From Paraburkholderia franconis (lineage in GTDB: Bacteria > Pseudomonadota > Gammaproteobacteria > Burkholderiales > Burkholderiaceae), in the NCBI RefSeq assembly GCF_009362735.1, contig NZ_WHNP01000003.1, positions 248,001-312,000 of the forward strand: 64,000 bases of DNA, given 5' to 3'. Shown here in pieces: positions 46,526 to 55,919 of this stretch; the stretch's first letter is position 1, and every line of letters starts with the position of its first letter. The position numbers and the translations under genes are program-made. The notes under the pieces are model-generated. The model was not told where the DNA came from. It did not search any database and worked only from the letters and a program-made list of their open reading frames with translations.

Positions 46526-47433
46526 CCGTCGACGGCTCCTTGCACGGCATCCGCGATCAGATTCACGCCGACCACGAGCGAAGCGATGGCCGCCGCATCG
46601 AACACGACCGTCCACCATGCGCCGCCCGCCATCAGCGTGTACGACTCGGAGAGCGCGAGGCCCCAGTCGGCGGAAGGCGGCTGGATGCCGAAGCCGAGAA
46701 ACGACAGCGTCGCGACCGCGAAGATCGCGTAGCCGAGGCGCACCGTCGCCTCGACGATGATGGGCGGCAGCACGTTCGGCAAAATCTCCGCGAACATGAT
46801 GTAGAGCGCGTTCTCGCCGCGCAGCTGCGCGGCCGCCACGTAGTCGAGATGCCGTTCGGCGAACACGGCGGCGCGCACCGTGCGTGAGGTGATCGGCGCG
46901 AACGTAATGCCGATCACGAGAATCACTGTTGCGTTCGATGCGCCGACGGCCGCCAGCGCGAGCAGCGCGACGATCACGAGCGGCAGCGCGAGCACGGCAT
47001 CGATCGCGCGTCCGATTACGTTGTCGACCCAGCCGTCGAAGTAGCCGACCACGAGACCGAGCGCGGTGCCCGCGAGCGTGCCGAGCAGCGTCGCGAGCGG
47101 GGCGATCGTCAGGATGTCGCGCGCGCCGACGATCACGCGCGAGAGCACGTCGCGGCCGAGCTGATCCGTGCCGAACCAGTGCCCGTGCGCGGGCGGCGCG
47201 AGCGAGTTCAGCGGATCGGATGCGTACGGATCGAGCGGCGCGATCCAGGGGCCGGCAATCGCGCACACGATCCACCACAGCACGATGACGGCGCCGACGA
47301 TGAACGTCGGCGAGCGCAGCAACACGCGCAGCGTGTCGTAGCGGCGCTCGCGTGAGCGCGGCGCAGGTGCTTGCAGCGGCGTCTGCGGGGGTGTTTCAGG
47401 TGGCGTAACAGGGGAGGTGGGCGTCGTGCTCAT
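46522..47433 (-). CDS. ABC transporter permease, DppC-like
   Basis: 303-residue inner-membrane permease. After a Pro/Thr-rich cytoplasmic N-terminus (~1-30), six helices follow, including FIVGAVIVLWWIVCAIAGP. The HWFGTDQLGRDVLSRVIVGAR motif and the EAA-like loop (DYVAAAQLRGENALYIMFAEILPN) are typical of DppC/OppC. It is translationally coupled on both sides by four-base overlaps. Confidence 0.92.
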   Translation of the reverse strand: MSTTPTSPVTPPETPPQTPLQAPAPRSRERRYDTLRVLLRSPTFIVGAVIVLWWIVCAIAGPWIAPLDPYASDPLNSLAPPAHGHWFGTDQLGRDVLSRVIVGARDILTIAPLATLLGTLAGTALGLVVGYFDGWVDNVIGRAIDAVLALPLVIVALLALAAVGASNATVILVIGITFAPITSRTVRAAVFAERHLDYVAAAQLRGENALYIMFAEILPNVLPPIIVEATVRLGYAIFAVATLSFLGFGIQPPSADWGLALSESYTLMAGGAWWTVVFDAAAIASLVVGVNLIADAVQGAVDG

Positions 47434-48440
47434 TCGGCGCTCCTCACGCGCAGGCGCGGATTGAGCAACACGTACAGCGCATCGGCGATGAGATTCGCGG
47501 CCGTATACACGACGCCGATCGTCAGCACGCCTGCTTCGAGCATCGGAAAGTCCTTGGCCTTCGCCGCGTTGTAGATCAGCGAGCCGATGCCCTGGTAGTG
47601 GAACAGCGTCTCCACGACGACGAGCCCGCCGATCATGTAGCCAAGCTGCGTCGCGGCGACGGTGATGGTCGGCAGCAGCGCGTTGCGCAGCACGTGTCGC
47701 CAGATCACGATGTGCGGCGGCAGCCCCTTGAGGATCGCGGTGCGCGTGTAGTCGGCGTCGAGCGCTTCGACGGTGCCCGCGCGCGCCATCCGCGCGATAT
47801 AGCCGAAGAACACGAACACGAGCGGCAGCACGGGCAGGATCAGATGCTTCAGTTGCGTGAAGATGCCCGCATTGGCCGGATACGATGCCTCGATGGGCAG
47901 CCATTGCAGCCACACGCCGAACACGAGTATCAGCACGATCGACGACACGAACTCCGGCACGACCGTCGCCGACAAGCCGGCGATGCTGATCGTGCGGTCG
48001 AGCCAGCGTCCCGCGTGCATCGCGGCCCACACGCCGCCCGCGATGCCGAGCGGCACGACCACGATGAACGCGAGAAAGCCGAGCTTCGCGGAATTCGCCA
48101 GCGCGCTGCCGACGAACGGCGCAACGGGCTCGCGAAACGCGTACGACATGCCCATGTCGCCGTGCACGAAGTGTGTGATCCATTGCGTGTATTGCGTGAG
48201 AAGCGGCCGGTCCGCGCCCAGCTGATGATTGAGCGCGGCGACGGCGCGCGCATCGGCGAGCGGGCCGAGCAGCGCGCGGCCGATGTCGCCGGGCAGCAAT
48301 TGCCCGCCCGCGAACACGATGATCGACAGGAGCCACAGCGTGATCAGCGACAAGCCGATGCGCGTCGCGACGAAACGCGCGACACGCGCCGTACTGCCAC
48401 CCGAGCTGCGAGCGATGGAAGAGGGGACCGTGCTCGACAT
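47430..48440 (-). CDS. ABC transporter permease, DppB-like
   Basis: 336-residue inner-membrane permease with six helices. It has LPGDIGRALLGPLAD after helix 1 and the conserved RMARAGTVEALDADYTRTAILKG and GLVVVETLFHYQGIGSLI segments of DppB/OppB. It pairs with the DppC-like permease; its stop overlaps that start by four bases. The gap to the binding-protein stop is 31 bases. Confidence 0.92.
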   Translation of the reverse strand: MSSTVPSSIARSSGGSTARVARFVATRIGLSLITLWLLSIIVFAGGQLLPGDIGRALLGPLADARAVAALNHQLGADRPLLTQYTQWITHFVHGDMGMSYAFREPVAPFVGSALANSAKLGFLAFIVVVPLGIAGGVWAAMHAGRWLDRTISIAGLSATVVPEFVSSIVLILVFGVWLQWLPIEASYPANAGIFTQLKHLILPVLPLVFVFFGYIARMARAGTVEALDADYTRTAILKGLPPHIVIWRHVLRNALLPTITVAATQLGYMIGGLVVVETLFHYQGIGSLIYNAAKAKDFPMLEAGVLTIGVVYTAANLIADALYVLLNPRLRVRSAE

Positions 48441-48471
48441 CGATATCTCTTGCTCGCGGTGTCGCGCGGGG

Positions 48472-50157
48472 TCAGGCCGCGAGCGTCGCGCGATCGAAAT
48501 ACAACTGCGCGATCGCGGTGAAGCGCACGCCGTTCAACTGCTTGCGCGCGGCGATCAGCTGATCGTAGAAGAACGGAAAGATCACGGGCGTTTCGTCGAG
48601 CAGCAATGTCTGGATCTGCCCGGACACTTTCTTTTGGGACGCGAGATCGAGTGCCGCGACGTAGTCGGCGACCAGCTTGTCGTACTGCGGGTTCTTGAAA
48701 TGCGCGGCGTTCCAGGTGCCTGTGCTCGTCAGCGGCGCATTGAGGAAGACGTTCGGCACGCCGCGGCTGCCGTAATCGGTGATGCCCAACGGCGAGTCGA
48801 GCCAGTCAGACTTGCCCGGCGTGCCCGAGCCGTAATACTGCGACTGGCCCTCGACCTTCAGATTGATGCGTATGCCGATGGCCTTCGCGTAGTTCTGCAC
48901 GACGACGGCGAGGTCGGGAATCTCCATGAATTTCTCGGTCGTGAGCGTCACGTCGAAACCGTTCGGCACGCCCGCCTGCGCGAGCAACTGCTTCGCCTTG
49001 GCGACGTCGATCTTGCGCTGCGGCACGCCCGCAGCCGACGACGGAAACGCAGGCGCGAACGGGCTGTCGTTGCCGACCTGCGCGCGGCCCTTGAAGAGTC
49101 CCTTCACGATCACATCGCGATCGAGCGACAGCGCGAGTGCCTGGCGTACGCGCTTGTCCTTGAACTGCGGGCTGTCGACGCGCATGTGAATTTGCCGGTG
49201 CGCGCTCGACTTCACGCCGATCACCTTGAACTCGGGATTGTTCATCAGGCCCTGGCCGCCCTGCACGGTGAACGTGCCCATCACGTCGGCCTGATGGCCT
49301 TGCAGCGCGAGTATCTGTGCCTGCTGGTCGGCGTAGAAGGTGAACTGCACGCGCTGCGGCAACGCCTTTTCGCCCCAGTAGTCGGGATTGCGCACGAACG
49401 TCGCGCCCACTTTCGCCTGATACTTCTCGAGCTTGAACGGACCGGTGCCGATGAAGCTCTTCTCGTATCCGCCCGTGTAGCTCGCGGGCAGGATCACTGC
49501 GTTGTAGTTGTCCGACGAAACGTAGTACGGGAAATTGCCGTTGGGCGCGTCGAGATGGAACGCGACGGTGTGATCGTCGACGACCTTCGTCCCGCCCTTC
49601 GACAGCACGCCCTTCAGCACCGACAGCGCGGCCGAGCCGGCGGCGGGATCGGCGAGACGGTCGAAGGTCGCGGCGACGTCCTTCGCGGTGAACGGCTGGC
49701 CGTCGTGAAACTTGACGTTGTCGCGCAGCTTGAAGGTCCACACGTCGCCCTTGTCGTTCGGCTTCCACGACAACGCGAGCGCGGGCTTGAGCACCTGCTT
49801 TTCGCCGTCGTCGTCGATCAGGAATTCACCCGTCTGATTCAGCAGACAGAGGCTGGCGGCATCGGTGACAGTCATCGGATCGACGGCGCCCGCGGGCGTC
49901 AGGTGCGCGACGCGGATCGTTCCGTTCGCGCTCGCCGCGCCTTGCGCGCGGGCGCCACGCGGCGCAAGCAGGCCGCCGCCCACGAGCGACATGCCGATCA
50001 CGCTCGCGTATCGCAGCAGCTCGCGCCGCGTGAGACGGCCGGCCAGCCATTCGTCGATCGCATGATTGCCGTAGGCGTCGGCGCTGCTGCGTGTCGCCTC
50101 GACGTCAAAAGCGGCTTCTGAAAGAGGCGCAAAACGCGGGTCCGCGGAATTCTTCAT
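48472..50157 (-). CDS. Periplasmic solute-binding protein, family 5, Tat-exported
   Basis: 561-residue substrate receptor of the importer. A twin-arginine signal is visible (TRRELLRYASVIGMSLVGGG, cleavage near 72, ARA-Q). The preceding 40 residues form a long polar extension. The mature part matches the SBP_bac_5 fold (WTFKLRDNVKFHDGQPFTAKDV, FIGTGPFKLEKY). Related systems carry peptides, nickel or other small molecules; the ligand is not deducible. It is the first gene of the four-gene operon. Confidence 0.9.
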   Translation of the reverse strand: MKNSADPRFAPLSEAAFDVEATRSSADAYGNHAIDEWLAGRLTRRELLRYASVIGMSLVGGGLLAPRGARAQGAASANGTIRVAHLTPAGAVDPMTVTDAASLCLLNQTGEFLIDDDGEKQVLKPALALSWKPNDKGDVWTFKLRDNVKFHDGQPFTAKDVAATFDRLADPAAGSAALSVLKGVLSKGGTKVVDDHTVAFHLDAPNGNFPYYVSSDNYNAVILPASYTGGYEKSFIGTGPFKLEKYQAKVGATFVRNPDYWGEKALPQRVQFTFYADQQAQILALQGHQADVMGTFTVQGGQGLMNNPEFKVIGVKSSAHRQIHMRVDSPQFKDKRVRQALALSLDRDVIVKGLFKGRAQVGNDSPFAPAFPSSAAGVPQRKIDVAKAKQLLAQAGVPNGFDVTLTTEKFMEIPDLAVVVQNYAKAIGIRINLKVEGQSQYYGSGTPGKSDWLDSPLGITDYGSRGVPNVFLNAPLTSTGTWNAAHFKNPQYDKLVADYVAALDLASQKKVSGQIQTLLLDETPVIFPFFYDQLIAARKQLNGVRFTAIAQLYFDRATLAA

Positions 50158-50497
50158 CGATGGTTAGTCCGATCCGTTCTGTTGGGACGCCACGCGTTTT
50201 GCACGCGGCGCTGCGGGTTGACGCAAGCGGTACTGCGGCGACGATGCGGGTTCAGTGTAAGCGATTGCCTTTGTGTTGGGAGCATTCGCGTCCGCCAGGG
50301 GTTCCCTTCATACGAATCGGCGATGAACATGTGTCGCGCACACAACGCCGTGGCGCTCGTGCGGGCGCTCGACGGCGTTGCGGCGGCTGATCCGGCGTTC
50401 GGGCGGCGCGTGGTGTTTATGAAGCGCTTATGAGGTGCTCGTGGCGCGCTCGTGGGGCGCTCGTGGGGCTTGGCGCGGCTCGGCGCATACGACAGCG
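50158..50497. other. Region between binding protein and nickel/cobalt transporter genes
   Basis: 340 bases without a convincing gene. It includes the ABC operon promoter region and a tandem repeat at 50437-50469. An 83-codon open frame here lacks a ribosome-binding site and similarity. Confidence 0.5.
50437..50469. repeat. Tandem 11-bp repeat, three copies
   Basis: GCTCGTGGCGC, GCTCGTGGGGC, GCTCGTGGGGC in direct succession, just beyond the 3' end of the permease gene. Confidence 0.75.
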
Positions 50498-51517
50498 CTA
50501 GCGGCCGAGCGGCGCCGGCCTGCGCCAGCGATCAAACAGGATCGAGCCGATCCAGCACAGCATGAACACGCTGACGATCCCATAGCCCAGCGTGCCGAAG
50601 CTCGCGTTGACGGCGGCCACCGCGTCCCATGCGCCGCCGTCGAGGCCCAGTTTGTCCGCCAGCACGCCAAGTGCCTCGATGCCGCCGATCGCGATGGCGA
50701 CGACAGCGGACACGAACGTGATGCTCGCGTTGTAGTAGAGCTTGCGTCTCGGATCGTCCATCGCCCAGCCGTACGCGTGGACCATCAGCACGTTGTCGGT
50801 CGAATCGACGAGCGTCATGCCCGCCGTGAAGAGCGCGGGAAACACGAGGATCGAGTAGAGCGGCAGACCTTTCCCCGCTTCCGCAGCGGCGATCGCGAGC
50901 AGGCCGATTTCCGTCGCCGTATCGAAGCCGAGGCCGAACAGCACGCCGACGGGGTACATGTGCCAGCTTTTCGTCACGAGGCGGAAAAGCGGCTTCAGCG
51001 CGCGCGACAGCAGACCGGCGGGCGCGCCGCGCTCGGCGTCTTCGTGCGACAGTTGCCCGCCGCGTTGCACGTGACAGTAGCGGCGCCACACGTCACGCAG
51101 AATCGCGAGATTGACGCCTGCGAGCACGAGCAGAAAGCCCGACGAGACGATCGTCCCAATGGTCCCGCCGATCGCGTGAAATGCTTCGAAGCGCTCATGC
51201 AGTGTCAGCGCCGTCAACGCGATGCCGACTGTCGCCGCGATCACGATGCTCGAATGTCCGAGCGAGAACGCGAGCCCGACGCCGAGCGGACGTTTGCCTT
51301 CCTGCATCAGCTTGCGCGTGACGGCGTCGATGGCGGCGATGTGGTCCGCGTCGACTGCATGCCGCAGTCCGAAGCCATACGCGAGCAGCGCTGTGCCGAG
51401 CAGCAGCGGATAGTGGCGAAACGCGATCAGCGCACACGCCCAGGCGGCGACGTTTGCGCCGATCAGTCCGGCGTACAACGTGACGAGGCGAGGTCGCAGC
51501 GAAGAGGGCGGCGTCAT
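50498..51517 (-). CDS. Nickel/cobalt permease, NiCoT (HoxN/NixA) family
   Basis: 339-residue inner-membrane transporter with about eight helices. The metal-binding signature of helix 2, LRHAVDADHIAAIDAVTRK, is complete, as are FSLGHSSIVI, LGFDTATEIGLLAI and FTAGMTLVDSTDNVLM. It takes up Ni2+ or Co2+ at high affinity. The ATG at 51517 gives the family start; the frame is open far upstream but reads through other genes. It lies 41 bases downstream of a cupin gene on the same strand. Confidence 0.92.
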   Translation of the reverse strand: MTPPSSLRPRLVTLYAGLIGANVAAWACALIAFRHYPLLLGTALLAYGFGLRHAVDADHIAAIDAVTRKLMQEGKRPLGVGLAFSLGHSSIVIAATVGIALTALTLHERFEAFHAIGGTIGTIVSSGFLLVLAGVNLAILRDVWRRYCHVQRGGQLSHEDAERGAPAGLLSRALKPLFRLVTKSWHMYPVGVLFGLGFDTATEIGLLAIAAAEAGKGLPLYSILVFPALFTAGMTLVDSTDNVLMVHAYGWAMDDPRRKLYYNASITFVSAVVAIAIGGIEALGVLADKLGLDGGAWDAVAAVNASFGTLGYGIVSVFMLCWIGSILFDRWRRPAPLGR

Positions 51518-51558
51518 GCGGGCGTGGTGTCGGGCGTTGTACCAGGTTGCGCGGGATG

Positions 51559-52056
51559 TCAGTGATCGTGCGGATGCTTGTGAATCGGATCGACCCAGTA
51601 GACGGTCTCGGGTTTTTCGACGGCATCGATGTTCAGGTTCACGACGACGGCTTCGTTGTCGCTGCGCACGAGCACACATTCGAGCGGATCGTCGGTGCTC
51701 GCGTTGATCTCCTGATGCGGCACGTACGGCGGCACGAAGATGAAGTCTCCGGGGCCTGCTTCCGCGGTGAATTCCAGATGCTCGCCCCAGCGCATCCGCG
51801 CGTGGCCGCGCACCACGTAGATGACGCTCTCGAGGGCGCCGTGATGATGCGCGCCTGTCTTCGCATTCGGATGAATCGTCACGGTGCCCGCCCACAGCTT
51901 CTGCGCGCCGACGCGGGCCGCGTTGATCGCGGCGGCGCGGTTCATGCCGGGCGTTTGCGCCGTGTTCGTGTCGAGCTGGTCGCCCTTGATGACCTTCACG
52001 CCGTGCTCGCGCCAGTCGATCGGGGCCTGTGGCGCTTGCCGATGTTCGTCGCTCAT
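51559..52056 (-). CDS. Cupin domain protein upstream of the nickel/cobalt permease
   Basis: 165-residue soluble cupin. The metal-ligand motif GAHHHGALESVIYVV (three His and a Glu) and the second motif with PPYVPHQEINA are intact, so a bound metal is expected. The C-terminus ends HKHPHDH, another possible metal site. The start at 52056 follows AAGGAGACGACAC. It is upstream of and probably co-transcribed with the Ni/Co permease. Confidence 0.87.
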   Translation of the reverse strand: MSDEHRQAPQAPIDWREHGVKVIKGDQLDTNTAQTPGMNRAAAINAARVGAQKLWAGTVTIHPNAKTGAHHHGALESVIYVVRGHARMRWGEHLEFTAEAGPGDFIFVPPYVPHQEINASTDDPLECVLVRSDNEAVVVNLNIDAVEKPETVYWVDPIHKHPHDH

Positions 52057-52227
52057 GTGTCGTCTCCTTGCTCGGGCAGCGTTGTGCGCGTTCGTTTGCT
52101 CTCGCGCTCGCCGCCCCATGCGTACAACGATGTGATTGCCGATGTGATTGCGCTACGAGTCGGGTCATTCTGGCATGGCCAAAAACTTCGCGTACGAAGC
52201 TGCGCCTGAACGGGAGCGCGAGCAAAA

Positions 52228-52254
52228 AAAGCCCGTCCTCGCGGAACGGGCTTT
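52228..52254 (-). terminator. fusA terminator
   Basis: Stem AAAGCCCGT/ACGGGCTTT with a nine-base loop; on the minus strand followed by a T-run, 22 bases past the fusA stop. Confidence 0.88.
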
Positions 52255-52275
52255 CATGCTCGGCGCGGAAAACGC

Positions 52276-54381
52276 CTACTTTCCCTTCGAATTGATGATC
52301 GCCTCTGACACGTTGTTCGGCGTCTCGGCGTAATGCTTGAACTCCATCGTGTACGTCGCGCGGCCTTGCGTCAGCGAGCGCAGCGACGTCGAATAGCCGA
52401 ACATCTCGGCAAGCGGCACTTCGGCGCGCACCAGCTTGCCGCCGCCTCCCGCGATGTCCTCCATGCCCTGCACGATGCCGCGGCGGCCCGACAGGTCGCC
52501 CATCACGTTGCCCATGAAGTCCTCGGGCGTTTCCACTTCGACGGCCATCATCGGTTCGAGCAGCACCGGCTTCGCGCGGCGCATGCCTTCCTTGAACGCC
52601 ATCGAGCCGGCCATGCGGAACGCGTTTTCGTTCGAGTCGACGTCGTGGTACGAGCCGAACGTGAGCGTGACCTTCACGTCGACGACGGGATAACCTGCTA
52701 GCACGCCCGCCTTCAGCGTTTCCTGGATGCCCTTGTCGACGGCGGGAATGAATTCGCGCGGAATCACGCCGCCCTTGATCGCGTCGATGAACTCGTAGCC
52801 CTTGCCCGGATCGGGTTCGACCGTGATCACCGCGTGACCGTACTGGCCGCGTCCGCCCGACTGCTTGACGAACTTGCCTTCGACGTTCTCGATCTTCGTG
52901 CGCACCGTCTCGCGGTACGCGACCTGCGGCTTGCCGACCGTCGCCTCGACGCCGAACTCGCGCTTCATCCGGTCGACGAGAATTTCCAGGTGCAGCTCGC
53001 CCATGCCGGAGATGATGGTCTGGCCGGATTCTTCGTCGGTGGTGACGCGGAACGACGGGTCTTCCTGCGCGAGACGGTTGAGCGCGATGCCCATCTTCTC
53101 CTGGTCGGCCTTGGTCTTCGGCTCGACGGCCTGCGAGATCACCGGGTCGGGGAAGATCATCCGCTCGAGGATGATGATGTTGTTCGGGTCGCACAGCGTG
53201 TCGCCCGTGGTCGCTTCCTTCAGGCCGACAGCGGCCGCGATGTCGCCCGCGCGCACCTCCTTGATTTCCTTGCGCTCGTTCGCGTGCATCTGAAGAATCC
53301 GGCCGAGGCGTTCCTTCTTTTCCTTCACCGGGTTGTAGACGGTGTCGCCCGATTCGACCACGCCCGAGTACACGCGGAAGAAGATCAGCTGGCCGACGAA
53401 CGGGTCCGTCATGATCTTGAACGCGAGCGCGGAGAACGGCTCGTCATCGCTCGGATGACGCTCCGCTTCCTTGTCGTCTTCGGTGTGGCCGAGGATCGCG
53501 GGCACGTCGACGGGCGAGGGCAGATAGTCGATCACGGCATCGAGCATCGCCTGCACGCCCTTGTTCTTGAACGCACTGCCGCAGAGCATCGGCACGATCT
53601 CGTTGGCGATCGTGCGCTTGCGCAGGCCCGTCTTGATCTCATCTTCCGTCAGGCTCTCATGATCGGTCAGATACTTTTCGAGCAGCTCTTCGCTCGATTC
53701 CGCAGCCGCCTCGACCATCTTTTCGCGCCACTCGTGCGCGAGATCCTTCAGGTTGTCGGGAATCTCTTCGTACGTGAACTTGATGCCCTGGCTCTCGTCG
53801 TCCCAGACGATCGCCTTCATCTTCACCAGGTCGACGACGCCCTGGAAGTGGTCTTCCGCGCCGATCGGAATCTGGATGGGCACGGCAACGCCCTTCAGGC
53901 GCTCGCCGATCTGCCGCTGCACGCGGAAGAAATCCGCGCCGACGCGGTCCATCTTGTTGACGAACGCGATGCGCGGCACCTTGTACTTGTTCGCCTGGCG
54001 CCACACGGTTTCGGACTGCGGCTGCACGCCGCCGACGGAGTCGTACACCATGCACGCGCCGTCGAGCACGCGCATCGAGCGTTCGACTTCGATCGTGAAG
54101 TCGACGTGTCCCGGCGTGTCGATGATGTTGATCCGGTGCTCCGGATAATTGCCGGCCATGCCTTTCCAGAACGCCGTCGTGGCCGCCGACGTGATCGTGA
54201 TGCCGCGCTCCTGCTCCTGTTCCATCCAGTCCATCGTCGCCGCACCGTCGTGAACCTCGCCGATCTTGTGAGTCACGCCGGTGTAGAAAAGAATGCGTTC
54301 GGTGGTGGTGGTCTTGCCGGCATCGATGTGAGCACTGATACCGATGTTCCGGTATCGCTCGATAGGAGTCTTGCGGGGCAC
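52276..54381 (-). CDS. fusA: Elongation factor G (stand-alone copy)
   Basis: 701-residue translational GTPase that drives ribosome translocation. G1 is [17 protein letters not shown], the G3 motif is [15 protein letters not shown] and G4 is [13 protein letters not shown]. Domains II to V follow, with the domain IV loop. The start is GTG at 54381 ([12 protein letters not shown]), because GGAGG lies five bases upstream; the ATG four codons earlier overlaps that site. It is not next to rpsL/rpsG/tuf, so it is probably the second EF-G copy. Confidence 0.95.
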   Translation of the reverse strand: MPRKTPIERYRNIGISAHIDAGKTTTTERILFYTGVTHKIGEVHDGAATMDWMEQEQERGITITSAATTAFWKGMAGNYPEHRINIIDTPGHVDFTIEVERSMRVLDGACMVYDSVGGVQPQSETVWRQANKYKVPRIAFVNKMDRVGADFFRVQRQIGERLKGVAVPIQIPIGAEDHFQGVVDLVKMKAIVWDDESQGIKFTYEEIPDNLKDLAHEWREKMVEAAAESSEELLEKYLTDHESLTEDEIKTGLRKRTIANEIVPMLCGSAFKNKGVQAMLDAVIDYLPSPVDVPAILGHTEDDKEAERHPSDDEPFSALAFKIMTDPFVGQLIFFRVYSGVVESGDTVYNPVKEKKERLGRILQMHANERKEIKEVRAGDIAAAVGLKEATTGDTLCDPNNIIILERMIFPDPVISQAVEPKTKADQEKMGIALNRLAQEDPSFRVTTDEESGQTIISGMGELHLEILVDRMKREFGVEATVGKPQVAYRETVRTKIENVEGKFVKQSGGRGQYGHAVITVEPDPGKGYEFIDAIKGGVIPREFIPAVDKGIQETLKAGVLAGYPVVDVKVTLTFGSYHDVDSNENAFRMAGSMAFKEGMRRAKPVLLEPMMAVEVETPEDFMGNVMGDLSGRRGIVQGMEDIAGGGGKLVRAEVPLAEMFGYSTSLRSLTQGRATYTMEFKHYAETPNNVSEAIINSKGK

Positions 54382-54573
54382 GTGAACCTCCATGAGTTGG
54401 CGCGCCGGTGAATGGCGCCGGGCTTTCCGCTCAGATTGACTGCGCGGCCCGGCCGATCTCGGTGCTGCGGGTGAGACTATAAGAATAGCGTGTCGCCCTG
54501 GCTTTTGCAGGAATCCTGCCAGCACGCGCGCAACGCGGCGCCCGCTTTGCGTTGCAATGCGGCGGACGCAAAA

Positions 54574-54604
54574 AAGCCGGCGCGCCCCGAGGCTGCGCCG
54601 GCTT
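54574..54604 (-). terminator. DUF192 gene terminator
   Basis: Stem AAGCCGGCGC/GCGCCGGCTT with an 11-base loop; followed on the minus strand by a T-run. Confidence 0.85.
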
Positions 54605-54652
54605 GTGTTCGTTCAGGCCGTTGGCGGTTTCCGGCTCGCGCTGTGCGCCCGC

Positions 54653-55168
54653 TTATTGCGGCGCCGGCAGCCCCTGCATCATCATCCCGGGCTTGATGCC
54701 CTTCGACGTGAACCAGCCCTTGCTCATTTCCAGTGCATACACGCCGTTGTTTTTCGGGCAATGGTTGTTGGTGGTTTCGGCCTGCATCTCGTCGATGTCG
54801 GTGATCGTGCCGTCGGCGCGCATGAATGCGATCGACAGCGGGATCAACGTGTTCTTCATCCAGAAGCAATGCACGGCGTTCTCGCCGAACACGAAGAGCA
54901 TGCCTTCGTTCGGCGCGAGTTGCGTACGGTACATGAGGCCCTGCTCGCGGTCGGCATCGTTCGCGGCAACGGCGGCGTCGATGACGAACATGCCCGCCGA
55001 GAGTTTCGCGCGCGGGAAATCGCCCGGCTGTTTCGCGCCCTGAGGCATCTGCTGTGCAAGGACGTCCTGTGAGGACAACGTTGCCAGCGACACAGCGGAC
55101 AATGCGGCGACAGGCAGTGCAACTGCAATTGCGAAGCGCGCCATCAACGAGCGCAAAGAAAATCGCAC
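54653..55168 (-). CDS. DUF192 family secreted protein
   Basis: 171-residue protein with an N-terminal signal sequence (hydrophobic run AIAVALPVAALSAVSLATL, cleavage near residue 39) and one DUF192 beta-barrel domain (~50-165; LMYRTQLAPNEGMLFVF, CFWMKNTLIPLSIAFM). Function is unknown. The start is taken as GTG at 55168 because AAGGAG lies eight bases upstream; the ATG at 55144 lacks such a site and would cut the signal peptide shorter. Confidence 0.85.
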   Translation of the reverse strand: MRFSLRSLMARFAIAVALPVAALSAVSLATLSSQDVLAQQMPQGAKQPGDFPRAKLSAGMFVIDAAVAANDADREQGLMYRTQLAPNEGMLFVFGENAVHCFWMKNTLIPLSIAFMRADGTITDIDEMQAETTNNHCPKNNGVYALEMSKGWFTSKGIKPGMMMQGLPAPQ

Positions 55169-55223
55169 GACGTGACTCCTTGCTGAATATGAACCGCGAA
55201 TGTTACGCGAGCGCGTCAAAAAC

Positions 55224-55258
55224 AAAAAGGCAGAGGGCCTTGCGGCCATCTGCCCTTT
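55224..55258 (-). terminator. Terminator of the Lys/His-rich peptide gene
   Basis: Imperfect hairpin of about 12 bp, with arms GGCAGA-GGCC/GGCC-TCTGCC; a T-run follows on the minus strand. Confidence 0.7.
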
Positions 55259-55313
55259 CAACGCCGTAAGAACGGCAATGAAGCTAGTTCTTGACTGCGT
55301 TATTGCAACAAAC

Positions 55314-55514
55314 TTATTCCGAAGCTGCCGAAGCTGCGGCTGCCGGAGCTGCCTTCTTGTGCGACTTCTTGTGCGATACCTTCTTGTGCGACGACTTGTG
55401 AGCCGACGAAGCTGCTGCTGCCGGAGCTGCCGAAGCTGCTTCCGGTGCCGAAGCTTGTGCGAATGCTGCCGTTGCGAAGAGACCAGCGACCAGAGCGGCG
55501 ATCAGTTTGTTCAT
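55314..55514 (-). CDS. Small secreted Ala-rich, Lys/His-rich peptide
   Basis: 66 residues: signal peptide MNKLIAALVAGLFATAAFAQ, an Ala/Ser/Pro stretch, a core of KSSHKKVSHKKSHKKAA, and a second Ala stretch. The Ala/Lys/His composition recalls the acid-shock (Asr) family, but the resemblance is only compositional. GAGGATTCACAAA precedes the ATG, a usable ribosome-binding site. It has a terminator downstream. Function unknown. Confidence 0.75.
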   Translation of the reverse strand: MNKLIAALVAGLFATAAFAQASAPEAASAAPAAAASSAHKSSHKKVSHKKSHKKAAPAAAASAASE

Positions 55515-55919
55515 TTTGTGAATCCTCGACTTTAGTTAAAGTAACCAAATGACCCGGTTAGGTTGAGTCATGTCGTTAAACGTGCCGTCCACCTTTCGGT
55601 TGACATCCGCATCGAAGAAATTTTTCTCAGCGGCTGCTAGCGTTCGGACACCCAGTACAGGTCGTGAAGCGGCTTGTATCAAGGCTCTTGAGGCTCAATG
55701 CCGGACAGCTTTAGCGGCATCTGCGTCGAATAACGCGTGACGTTGCGGCACGGTTGACGAAAATCTTCTGGAATTTTTTTTGAGTGCGACGCGCAGACTT
55801 TCGAATGCTTTTGTGAGGCTCTATCGCACGCTTTTCAAATAGCGAAAAGTACAGAAAATGCATGCCGATACAACGGCTTAGTGCTCCCGATGACGAGGCT
55901 TTCGGAGGTATGGCGGTTG
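55515..55919. other. Upstream region of the Lys/His-rich peptide gene
   Basis: 405 bases, relatively A/T-rich for this window, with no credible gene. It lies between the Lys/His-rich peptide gene and rluE, all on the minus strand. The run of A/T bases at 55750-55860 could hold the peptide-gene promoter, but I could not define one. Confidence 0.5.

Noticed and set aside
44390..47278. Apparent 962-residue fused ABC protein including permease sequence
   Set aside because: The N-terminal quarter is a shadow of the DppC-like permease gene in another frame. The true ATPase gene starts at 46525.
50182..50433. 83-codon frame upstream of the ABC operon
   Set aside because: No similarity or ribosome-binding site. 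The sequence spans the operon's promoter region.
50498..53194. Apparent 898-residue protein upstream of the nickel/cobalt permease
   Set aside because: The upstream portion is Arg-rich shadow sequence opposite or out of frame with the cupin and fusA genes.
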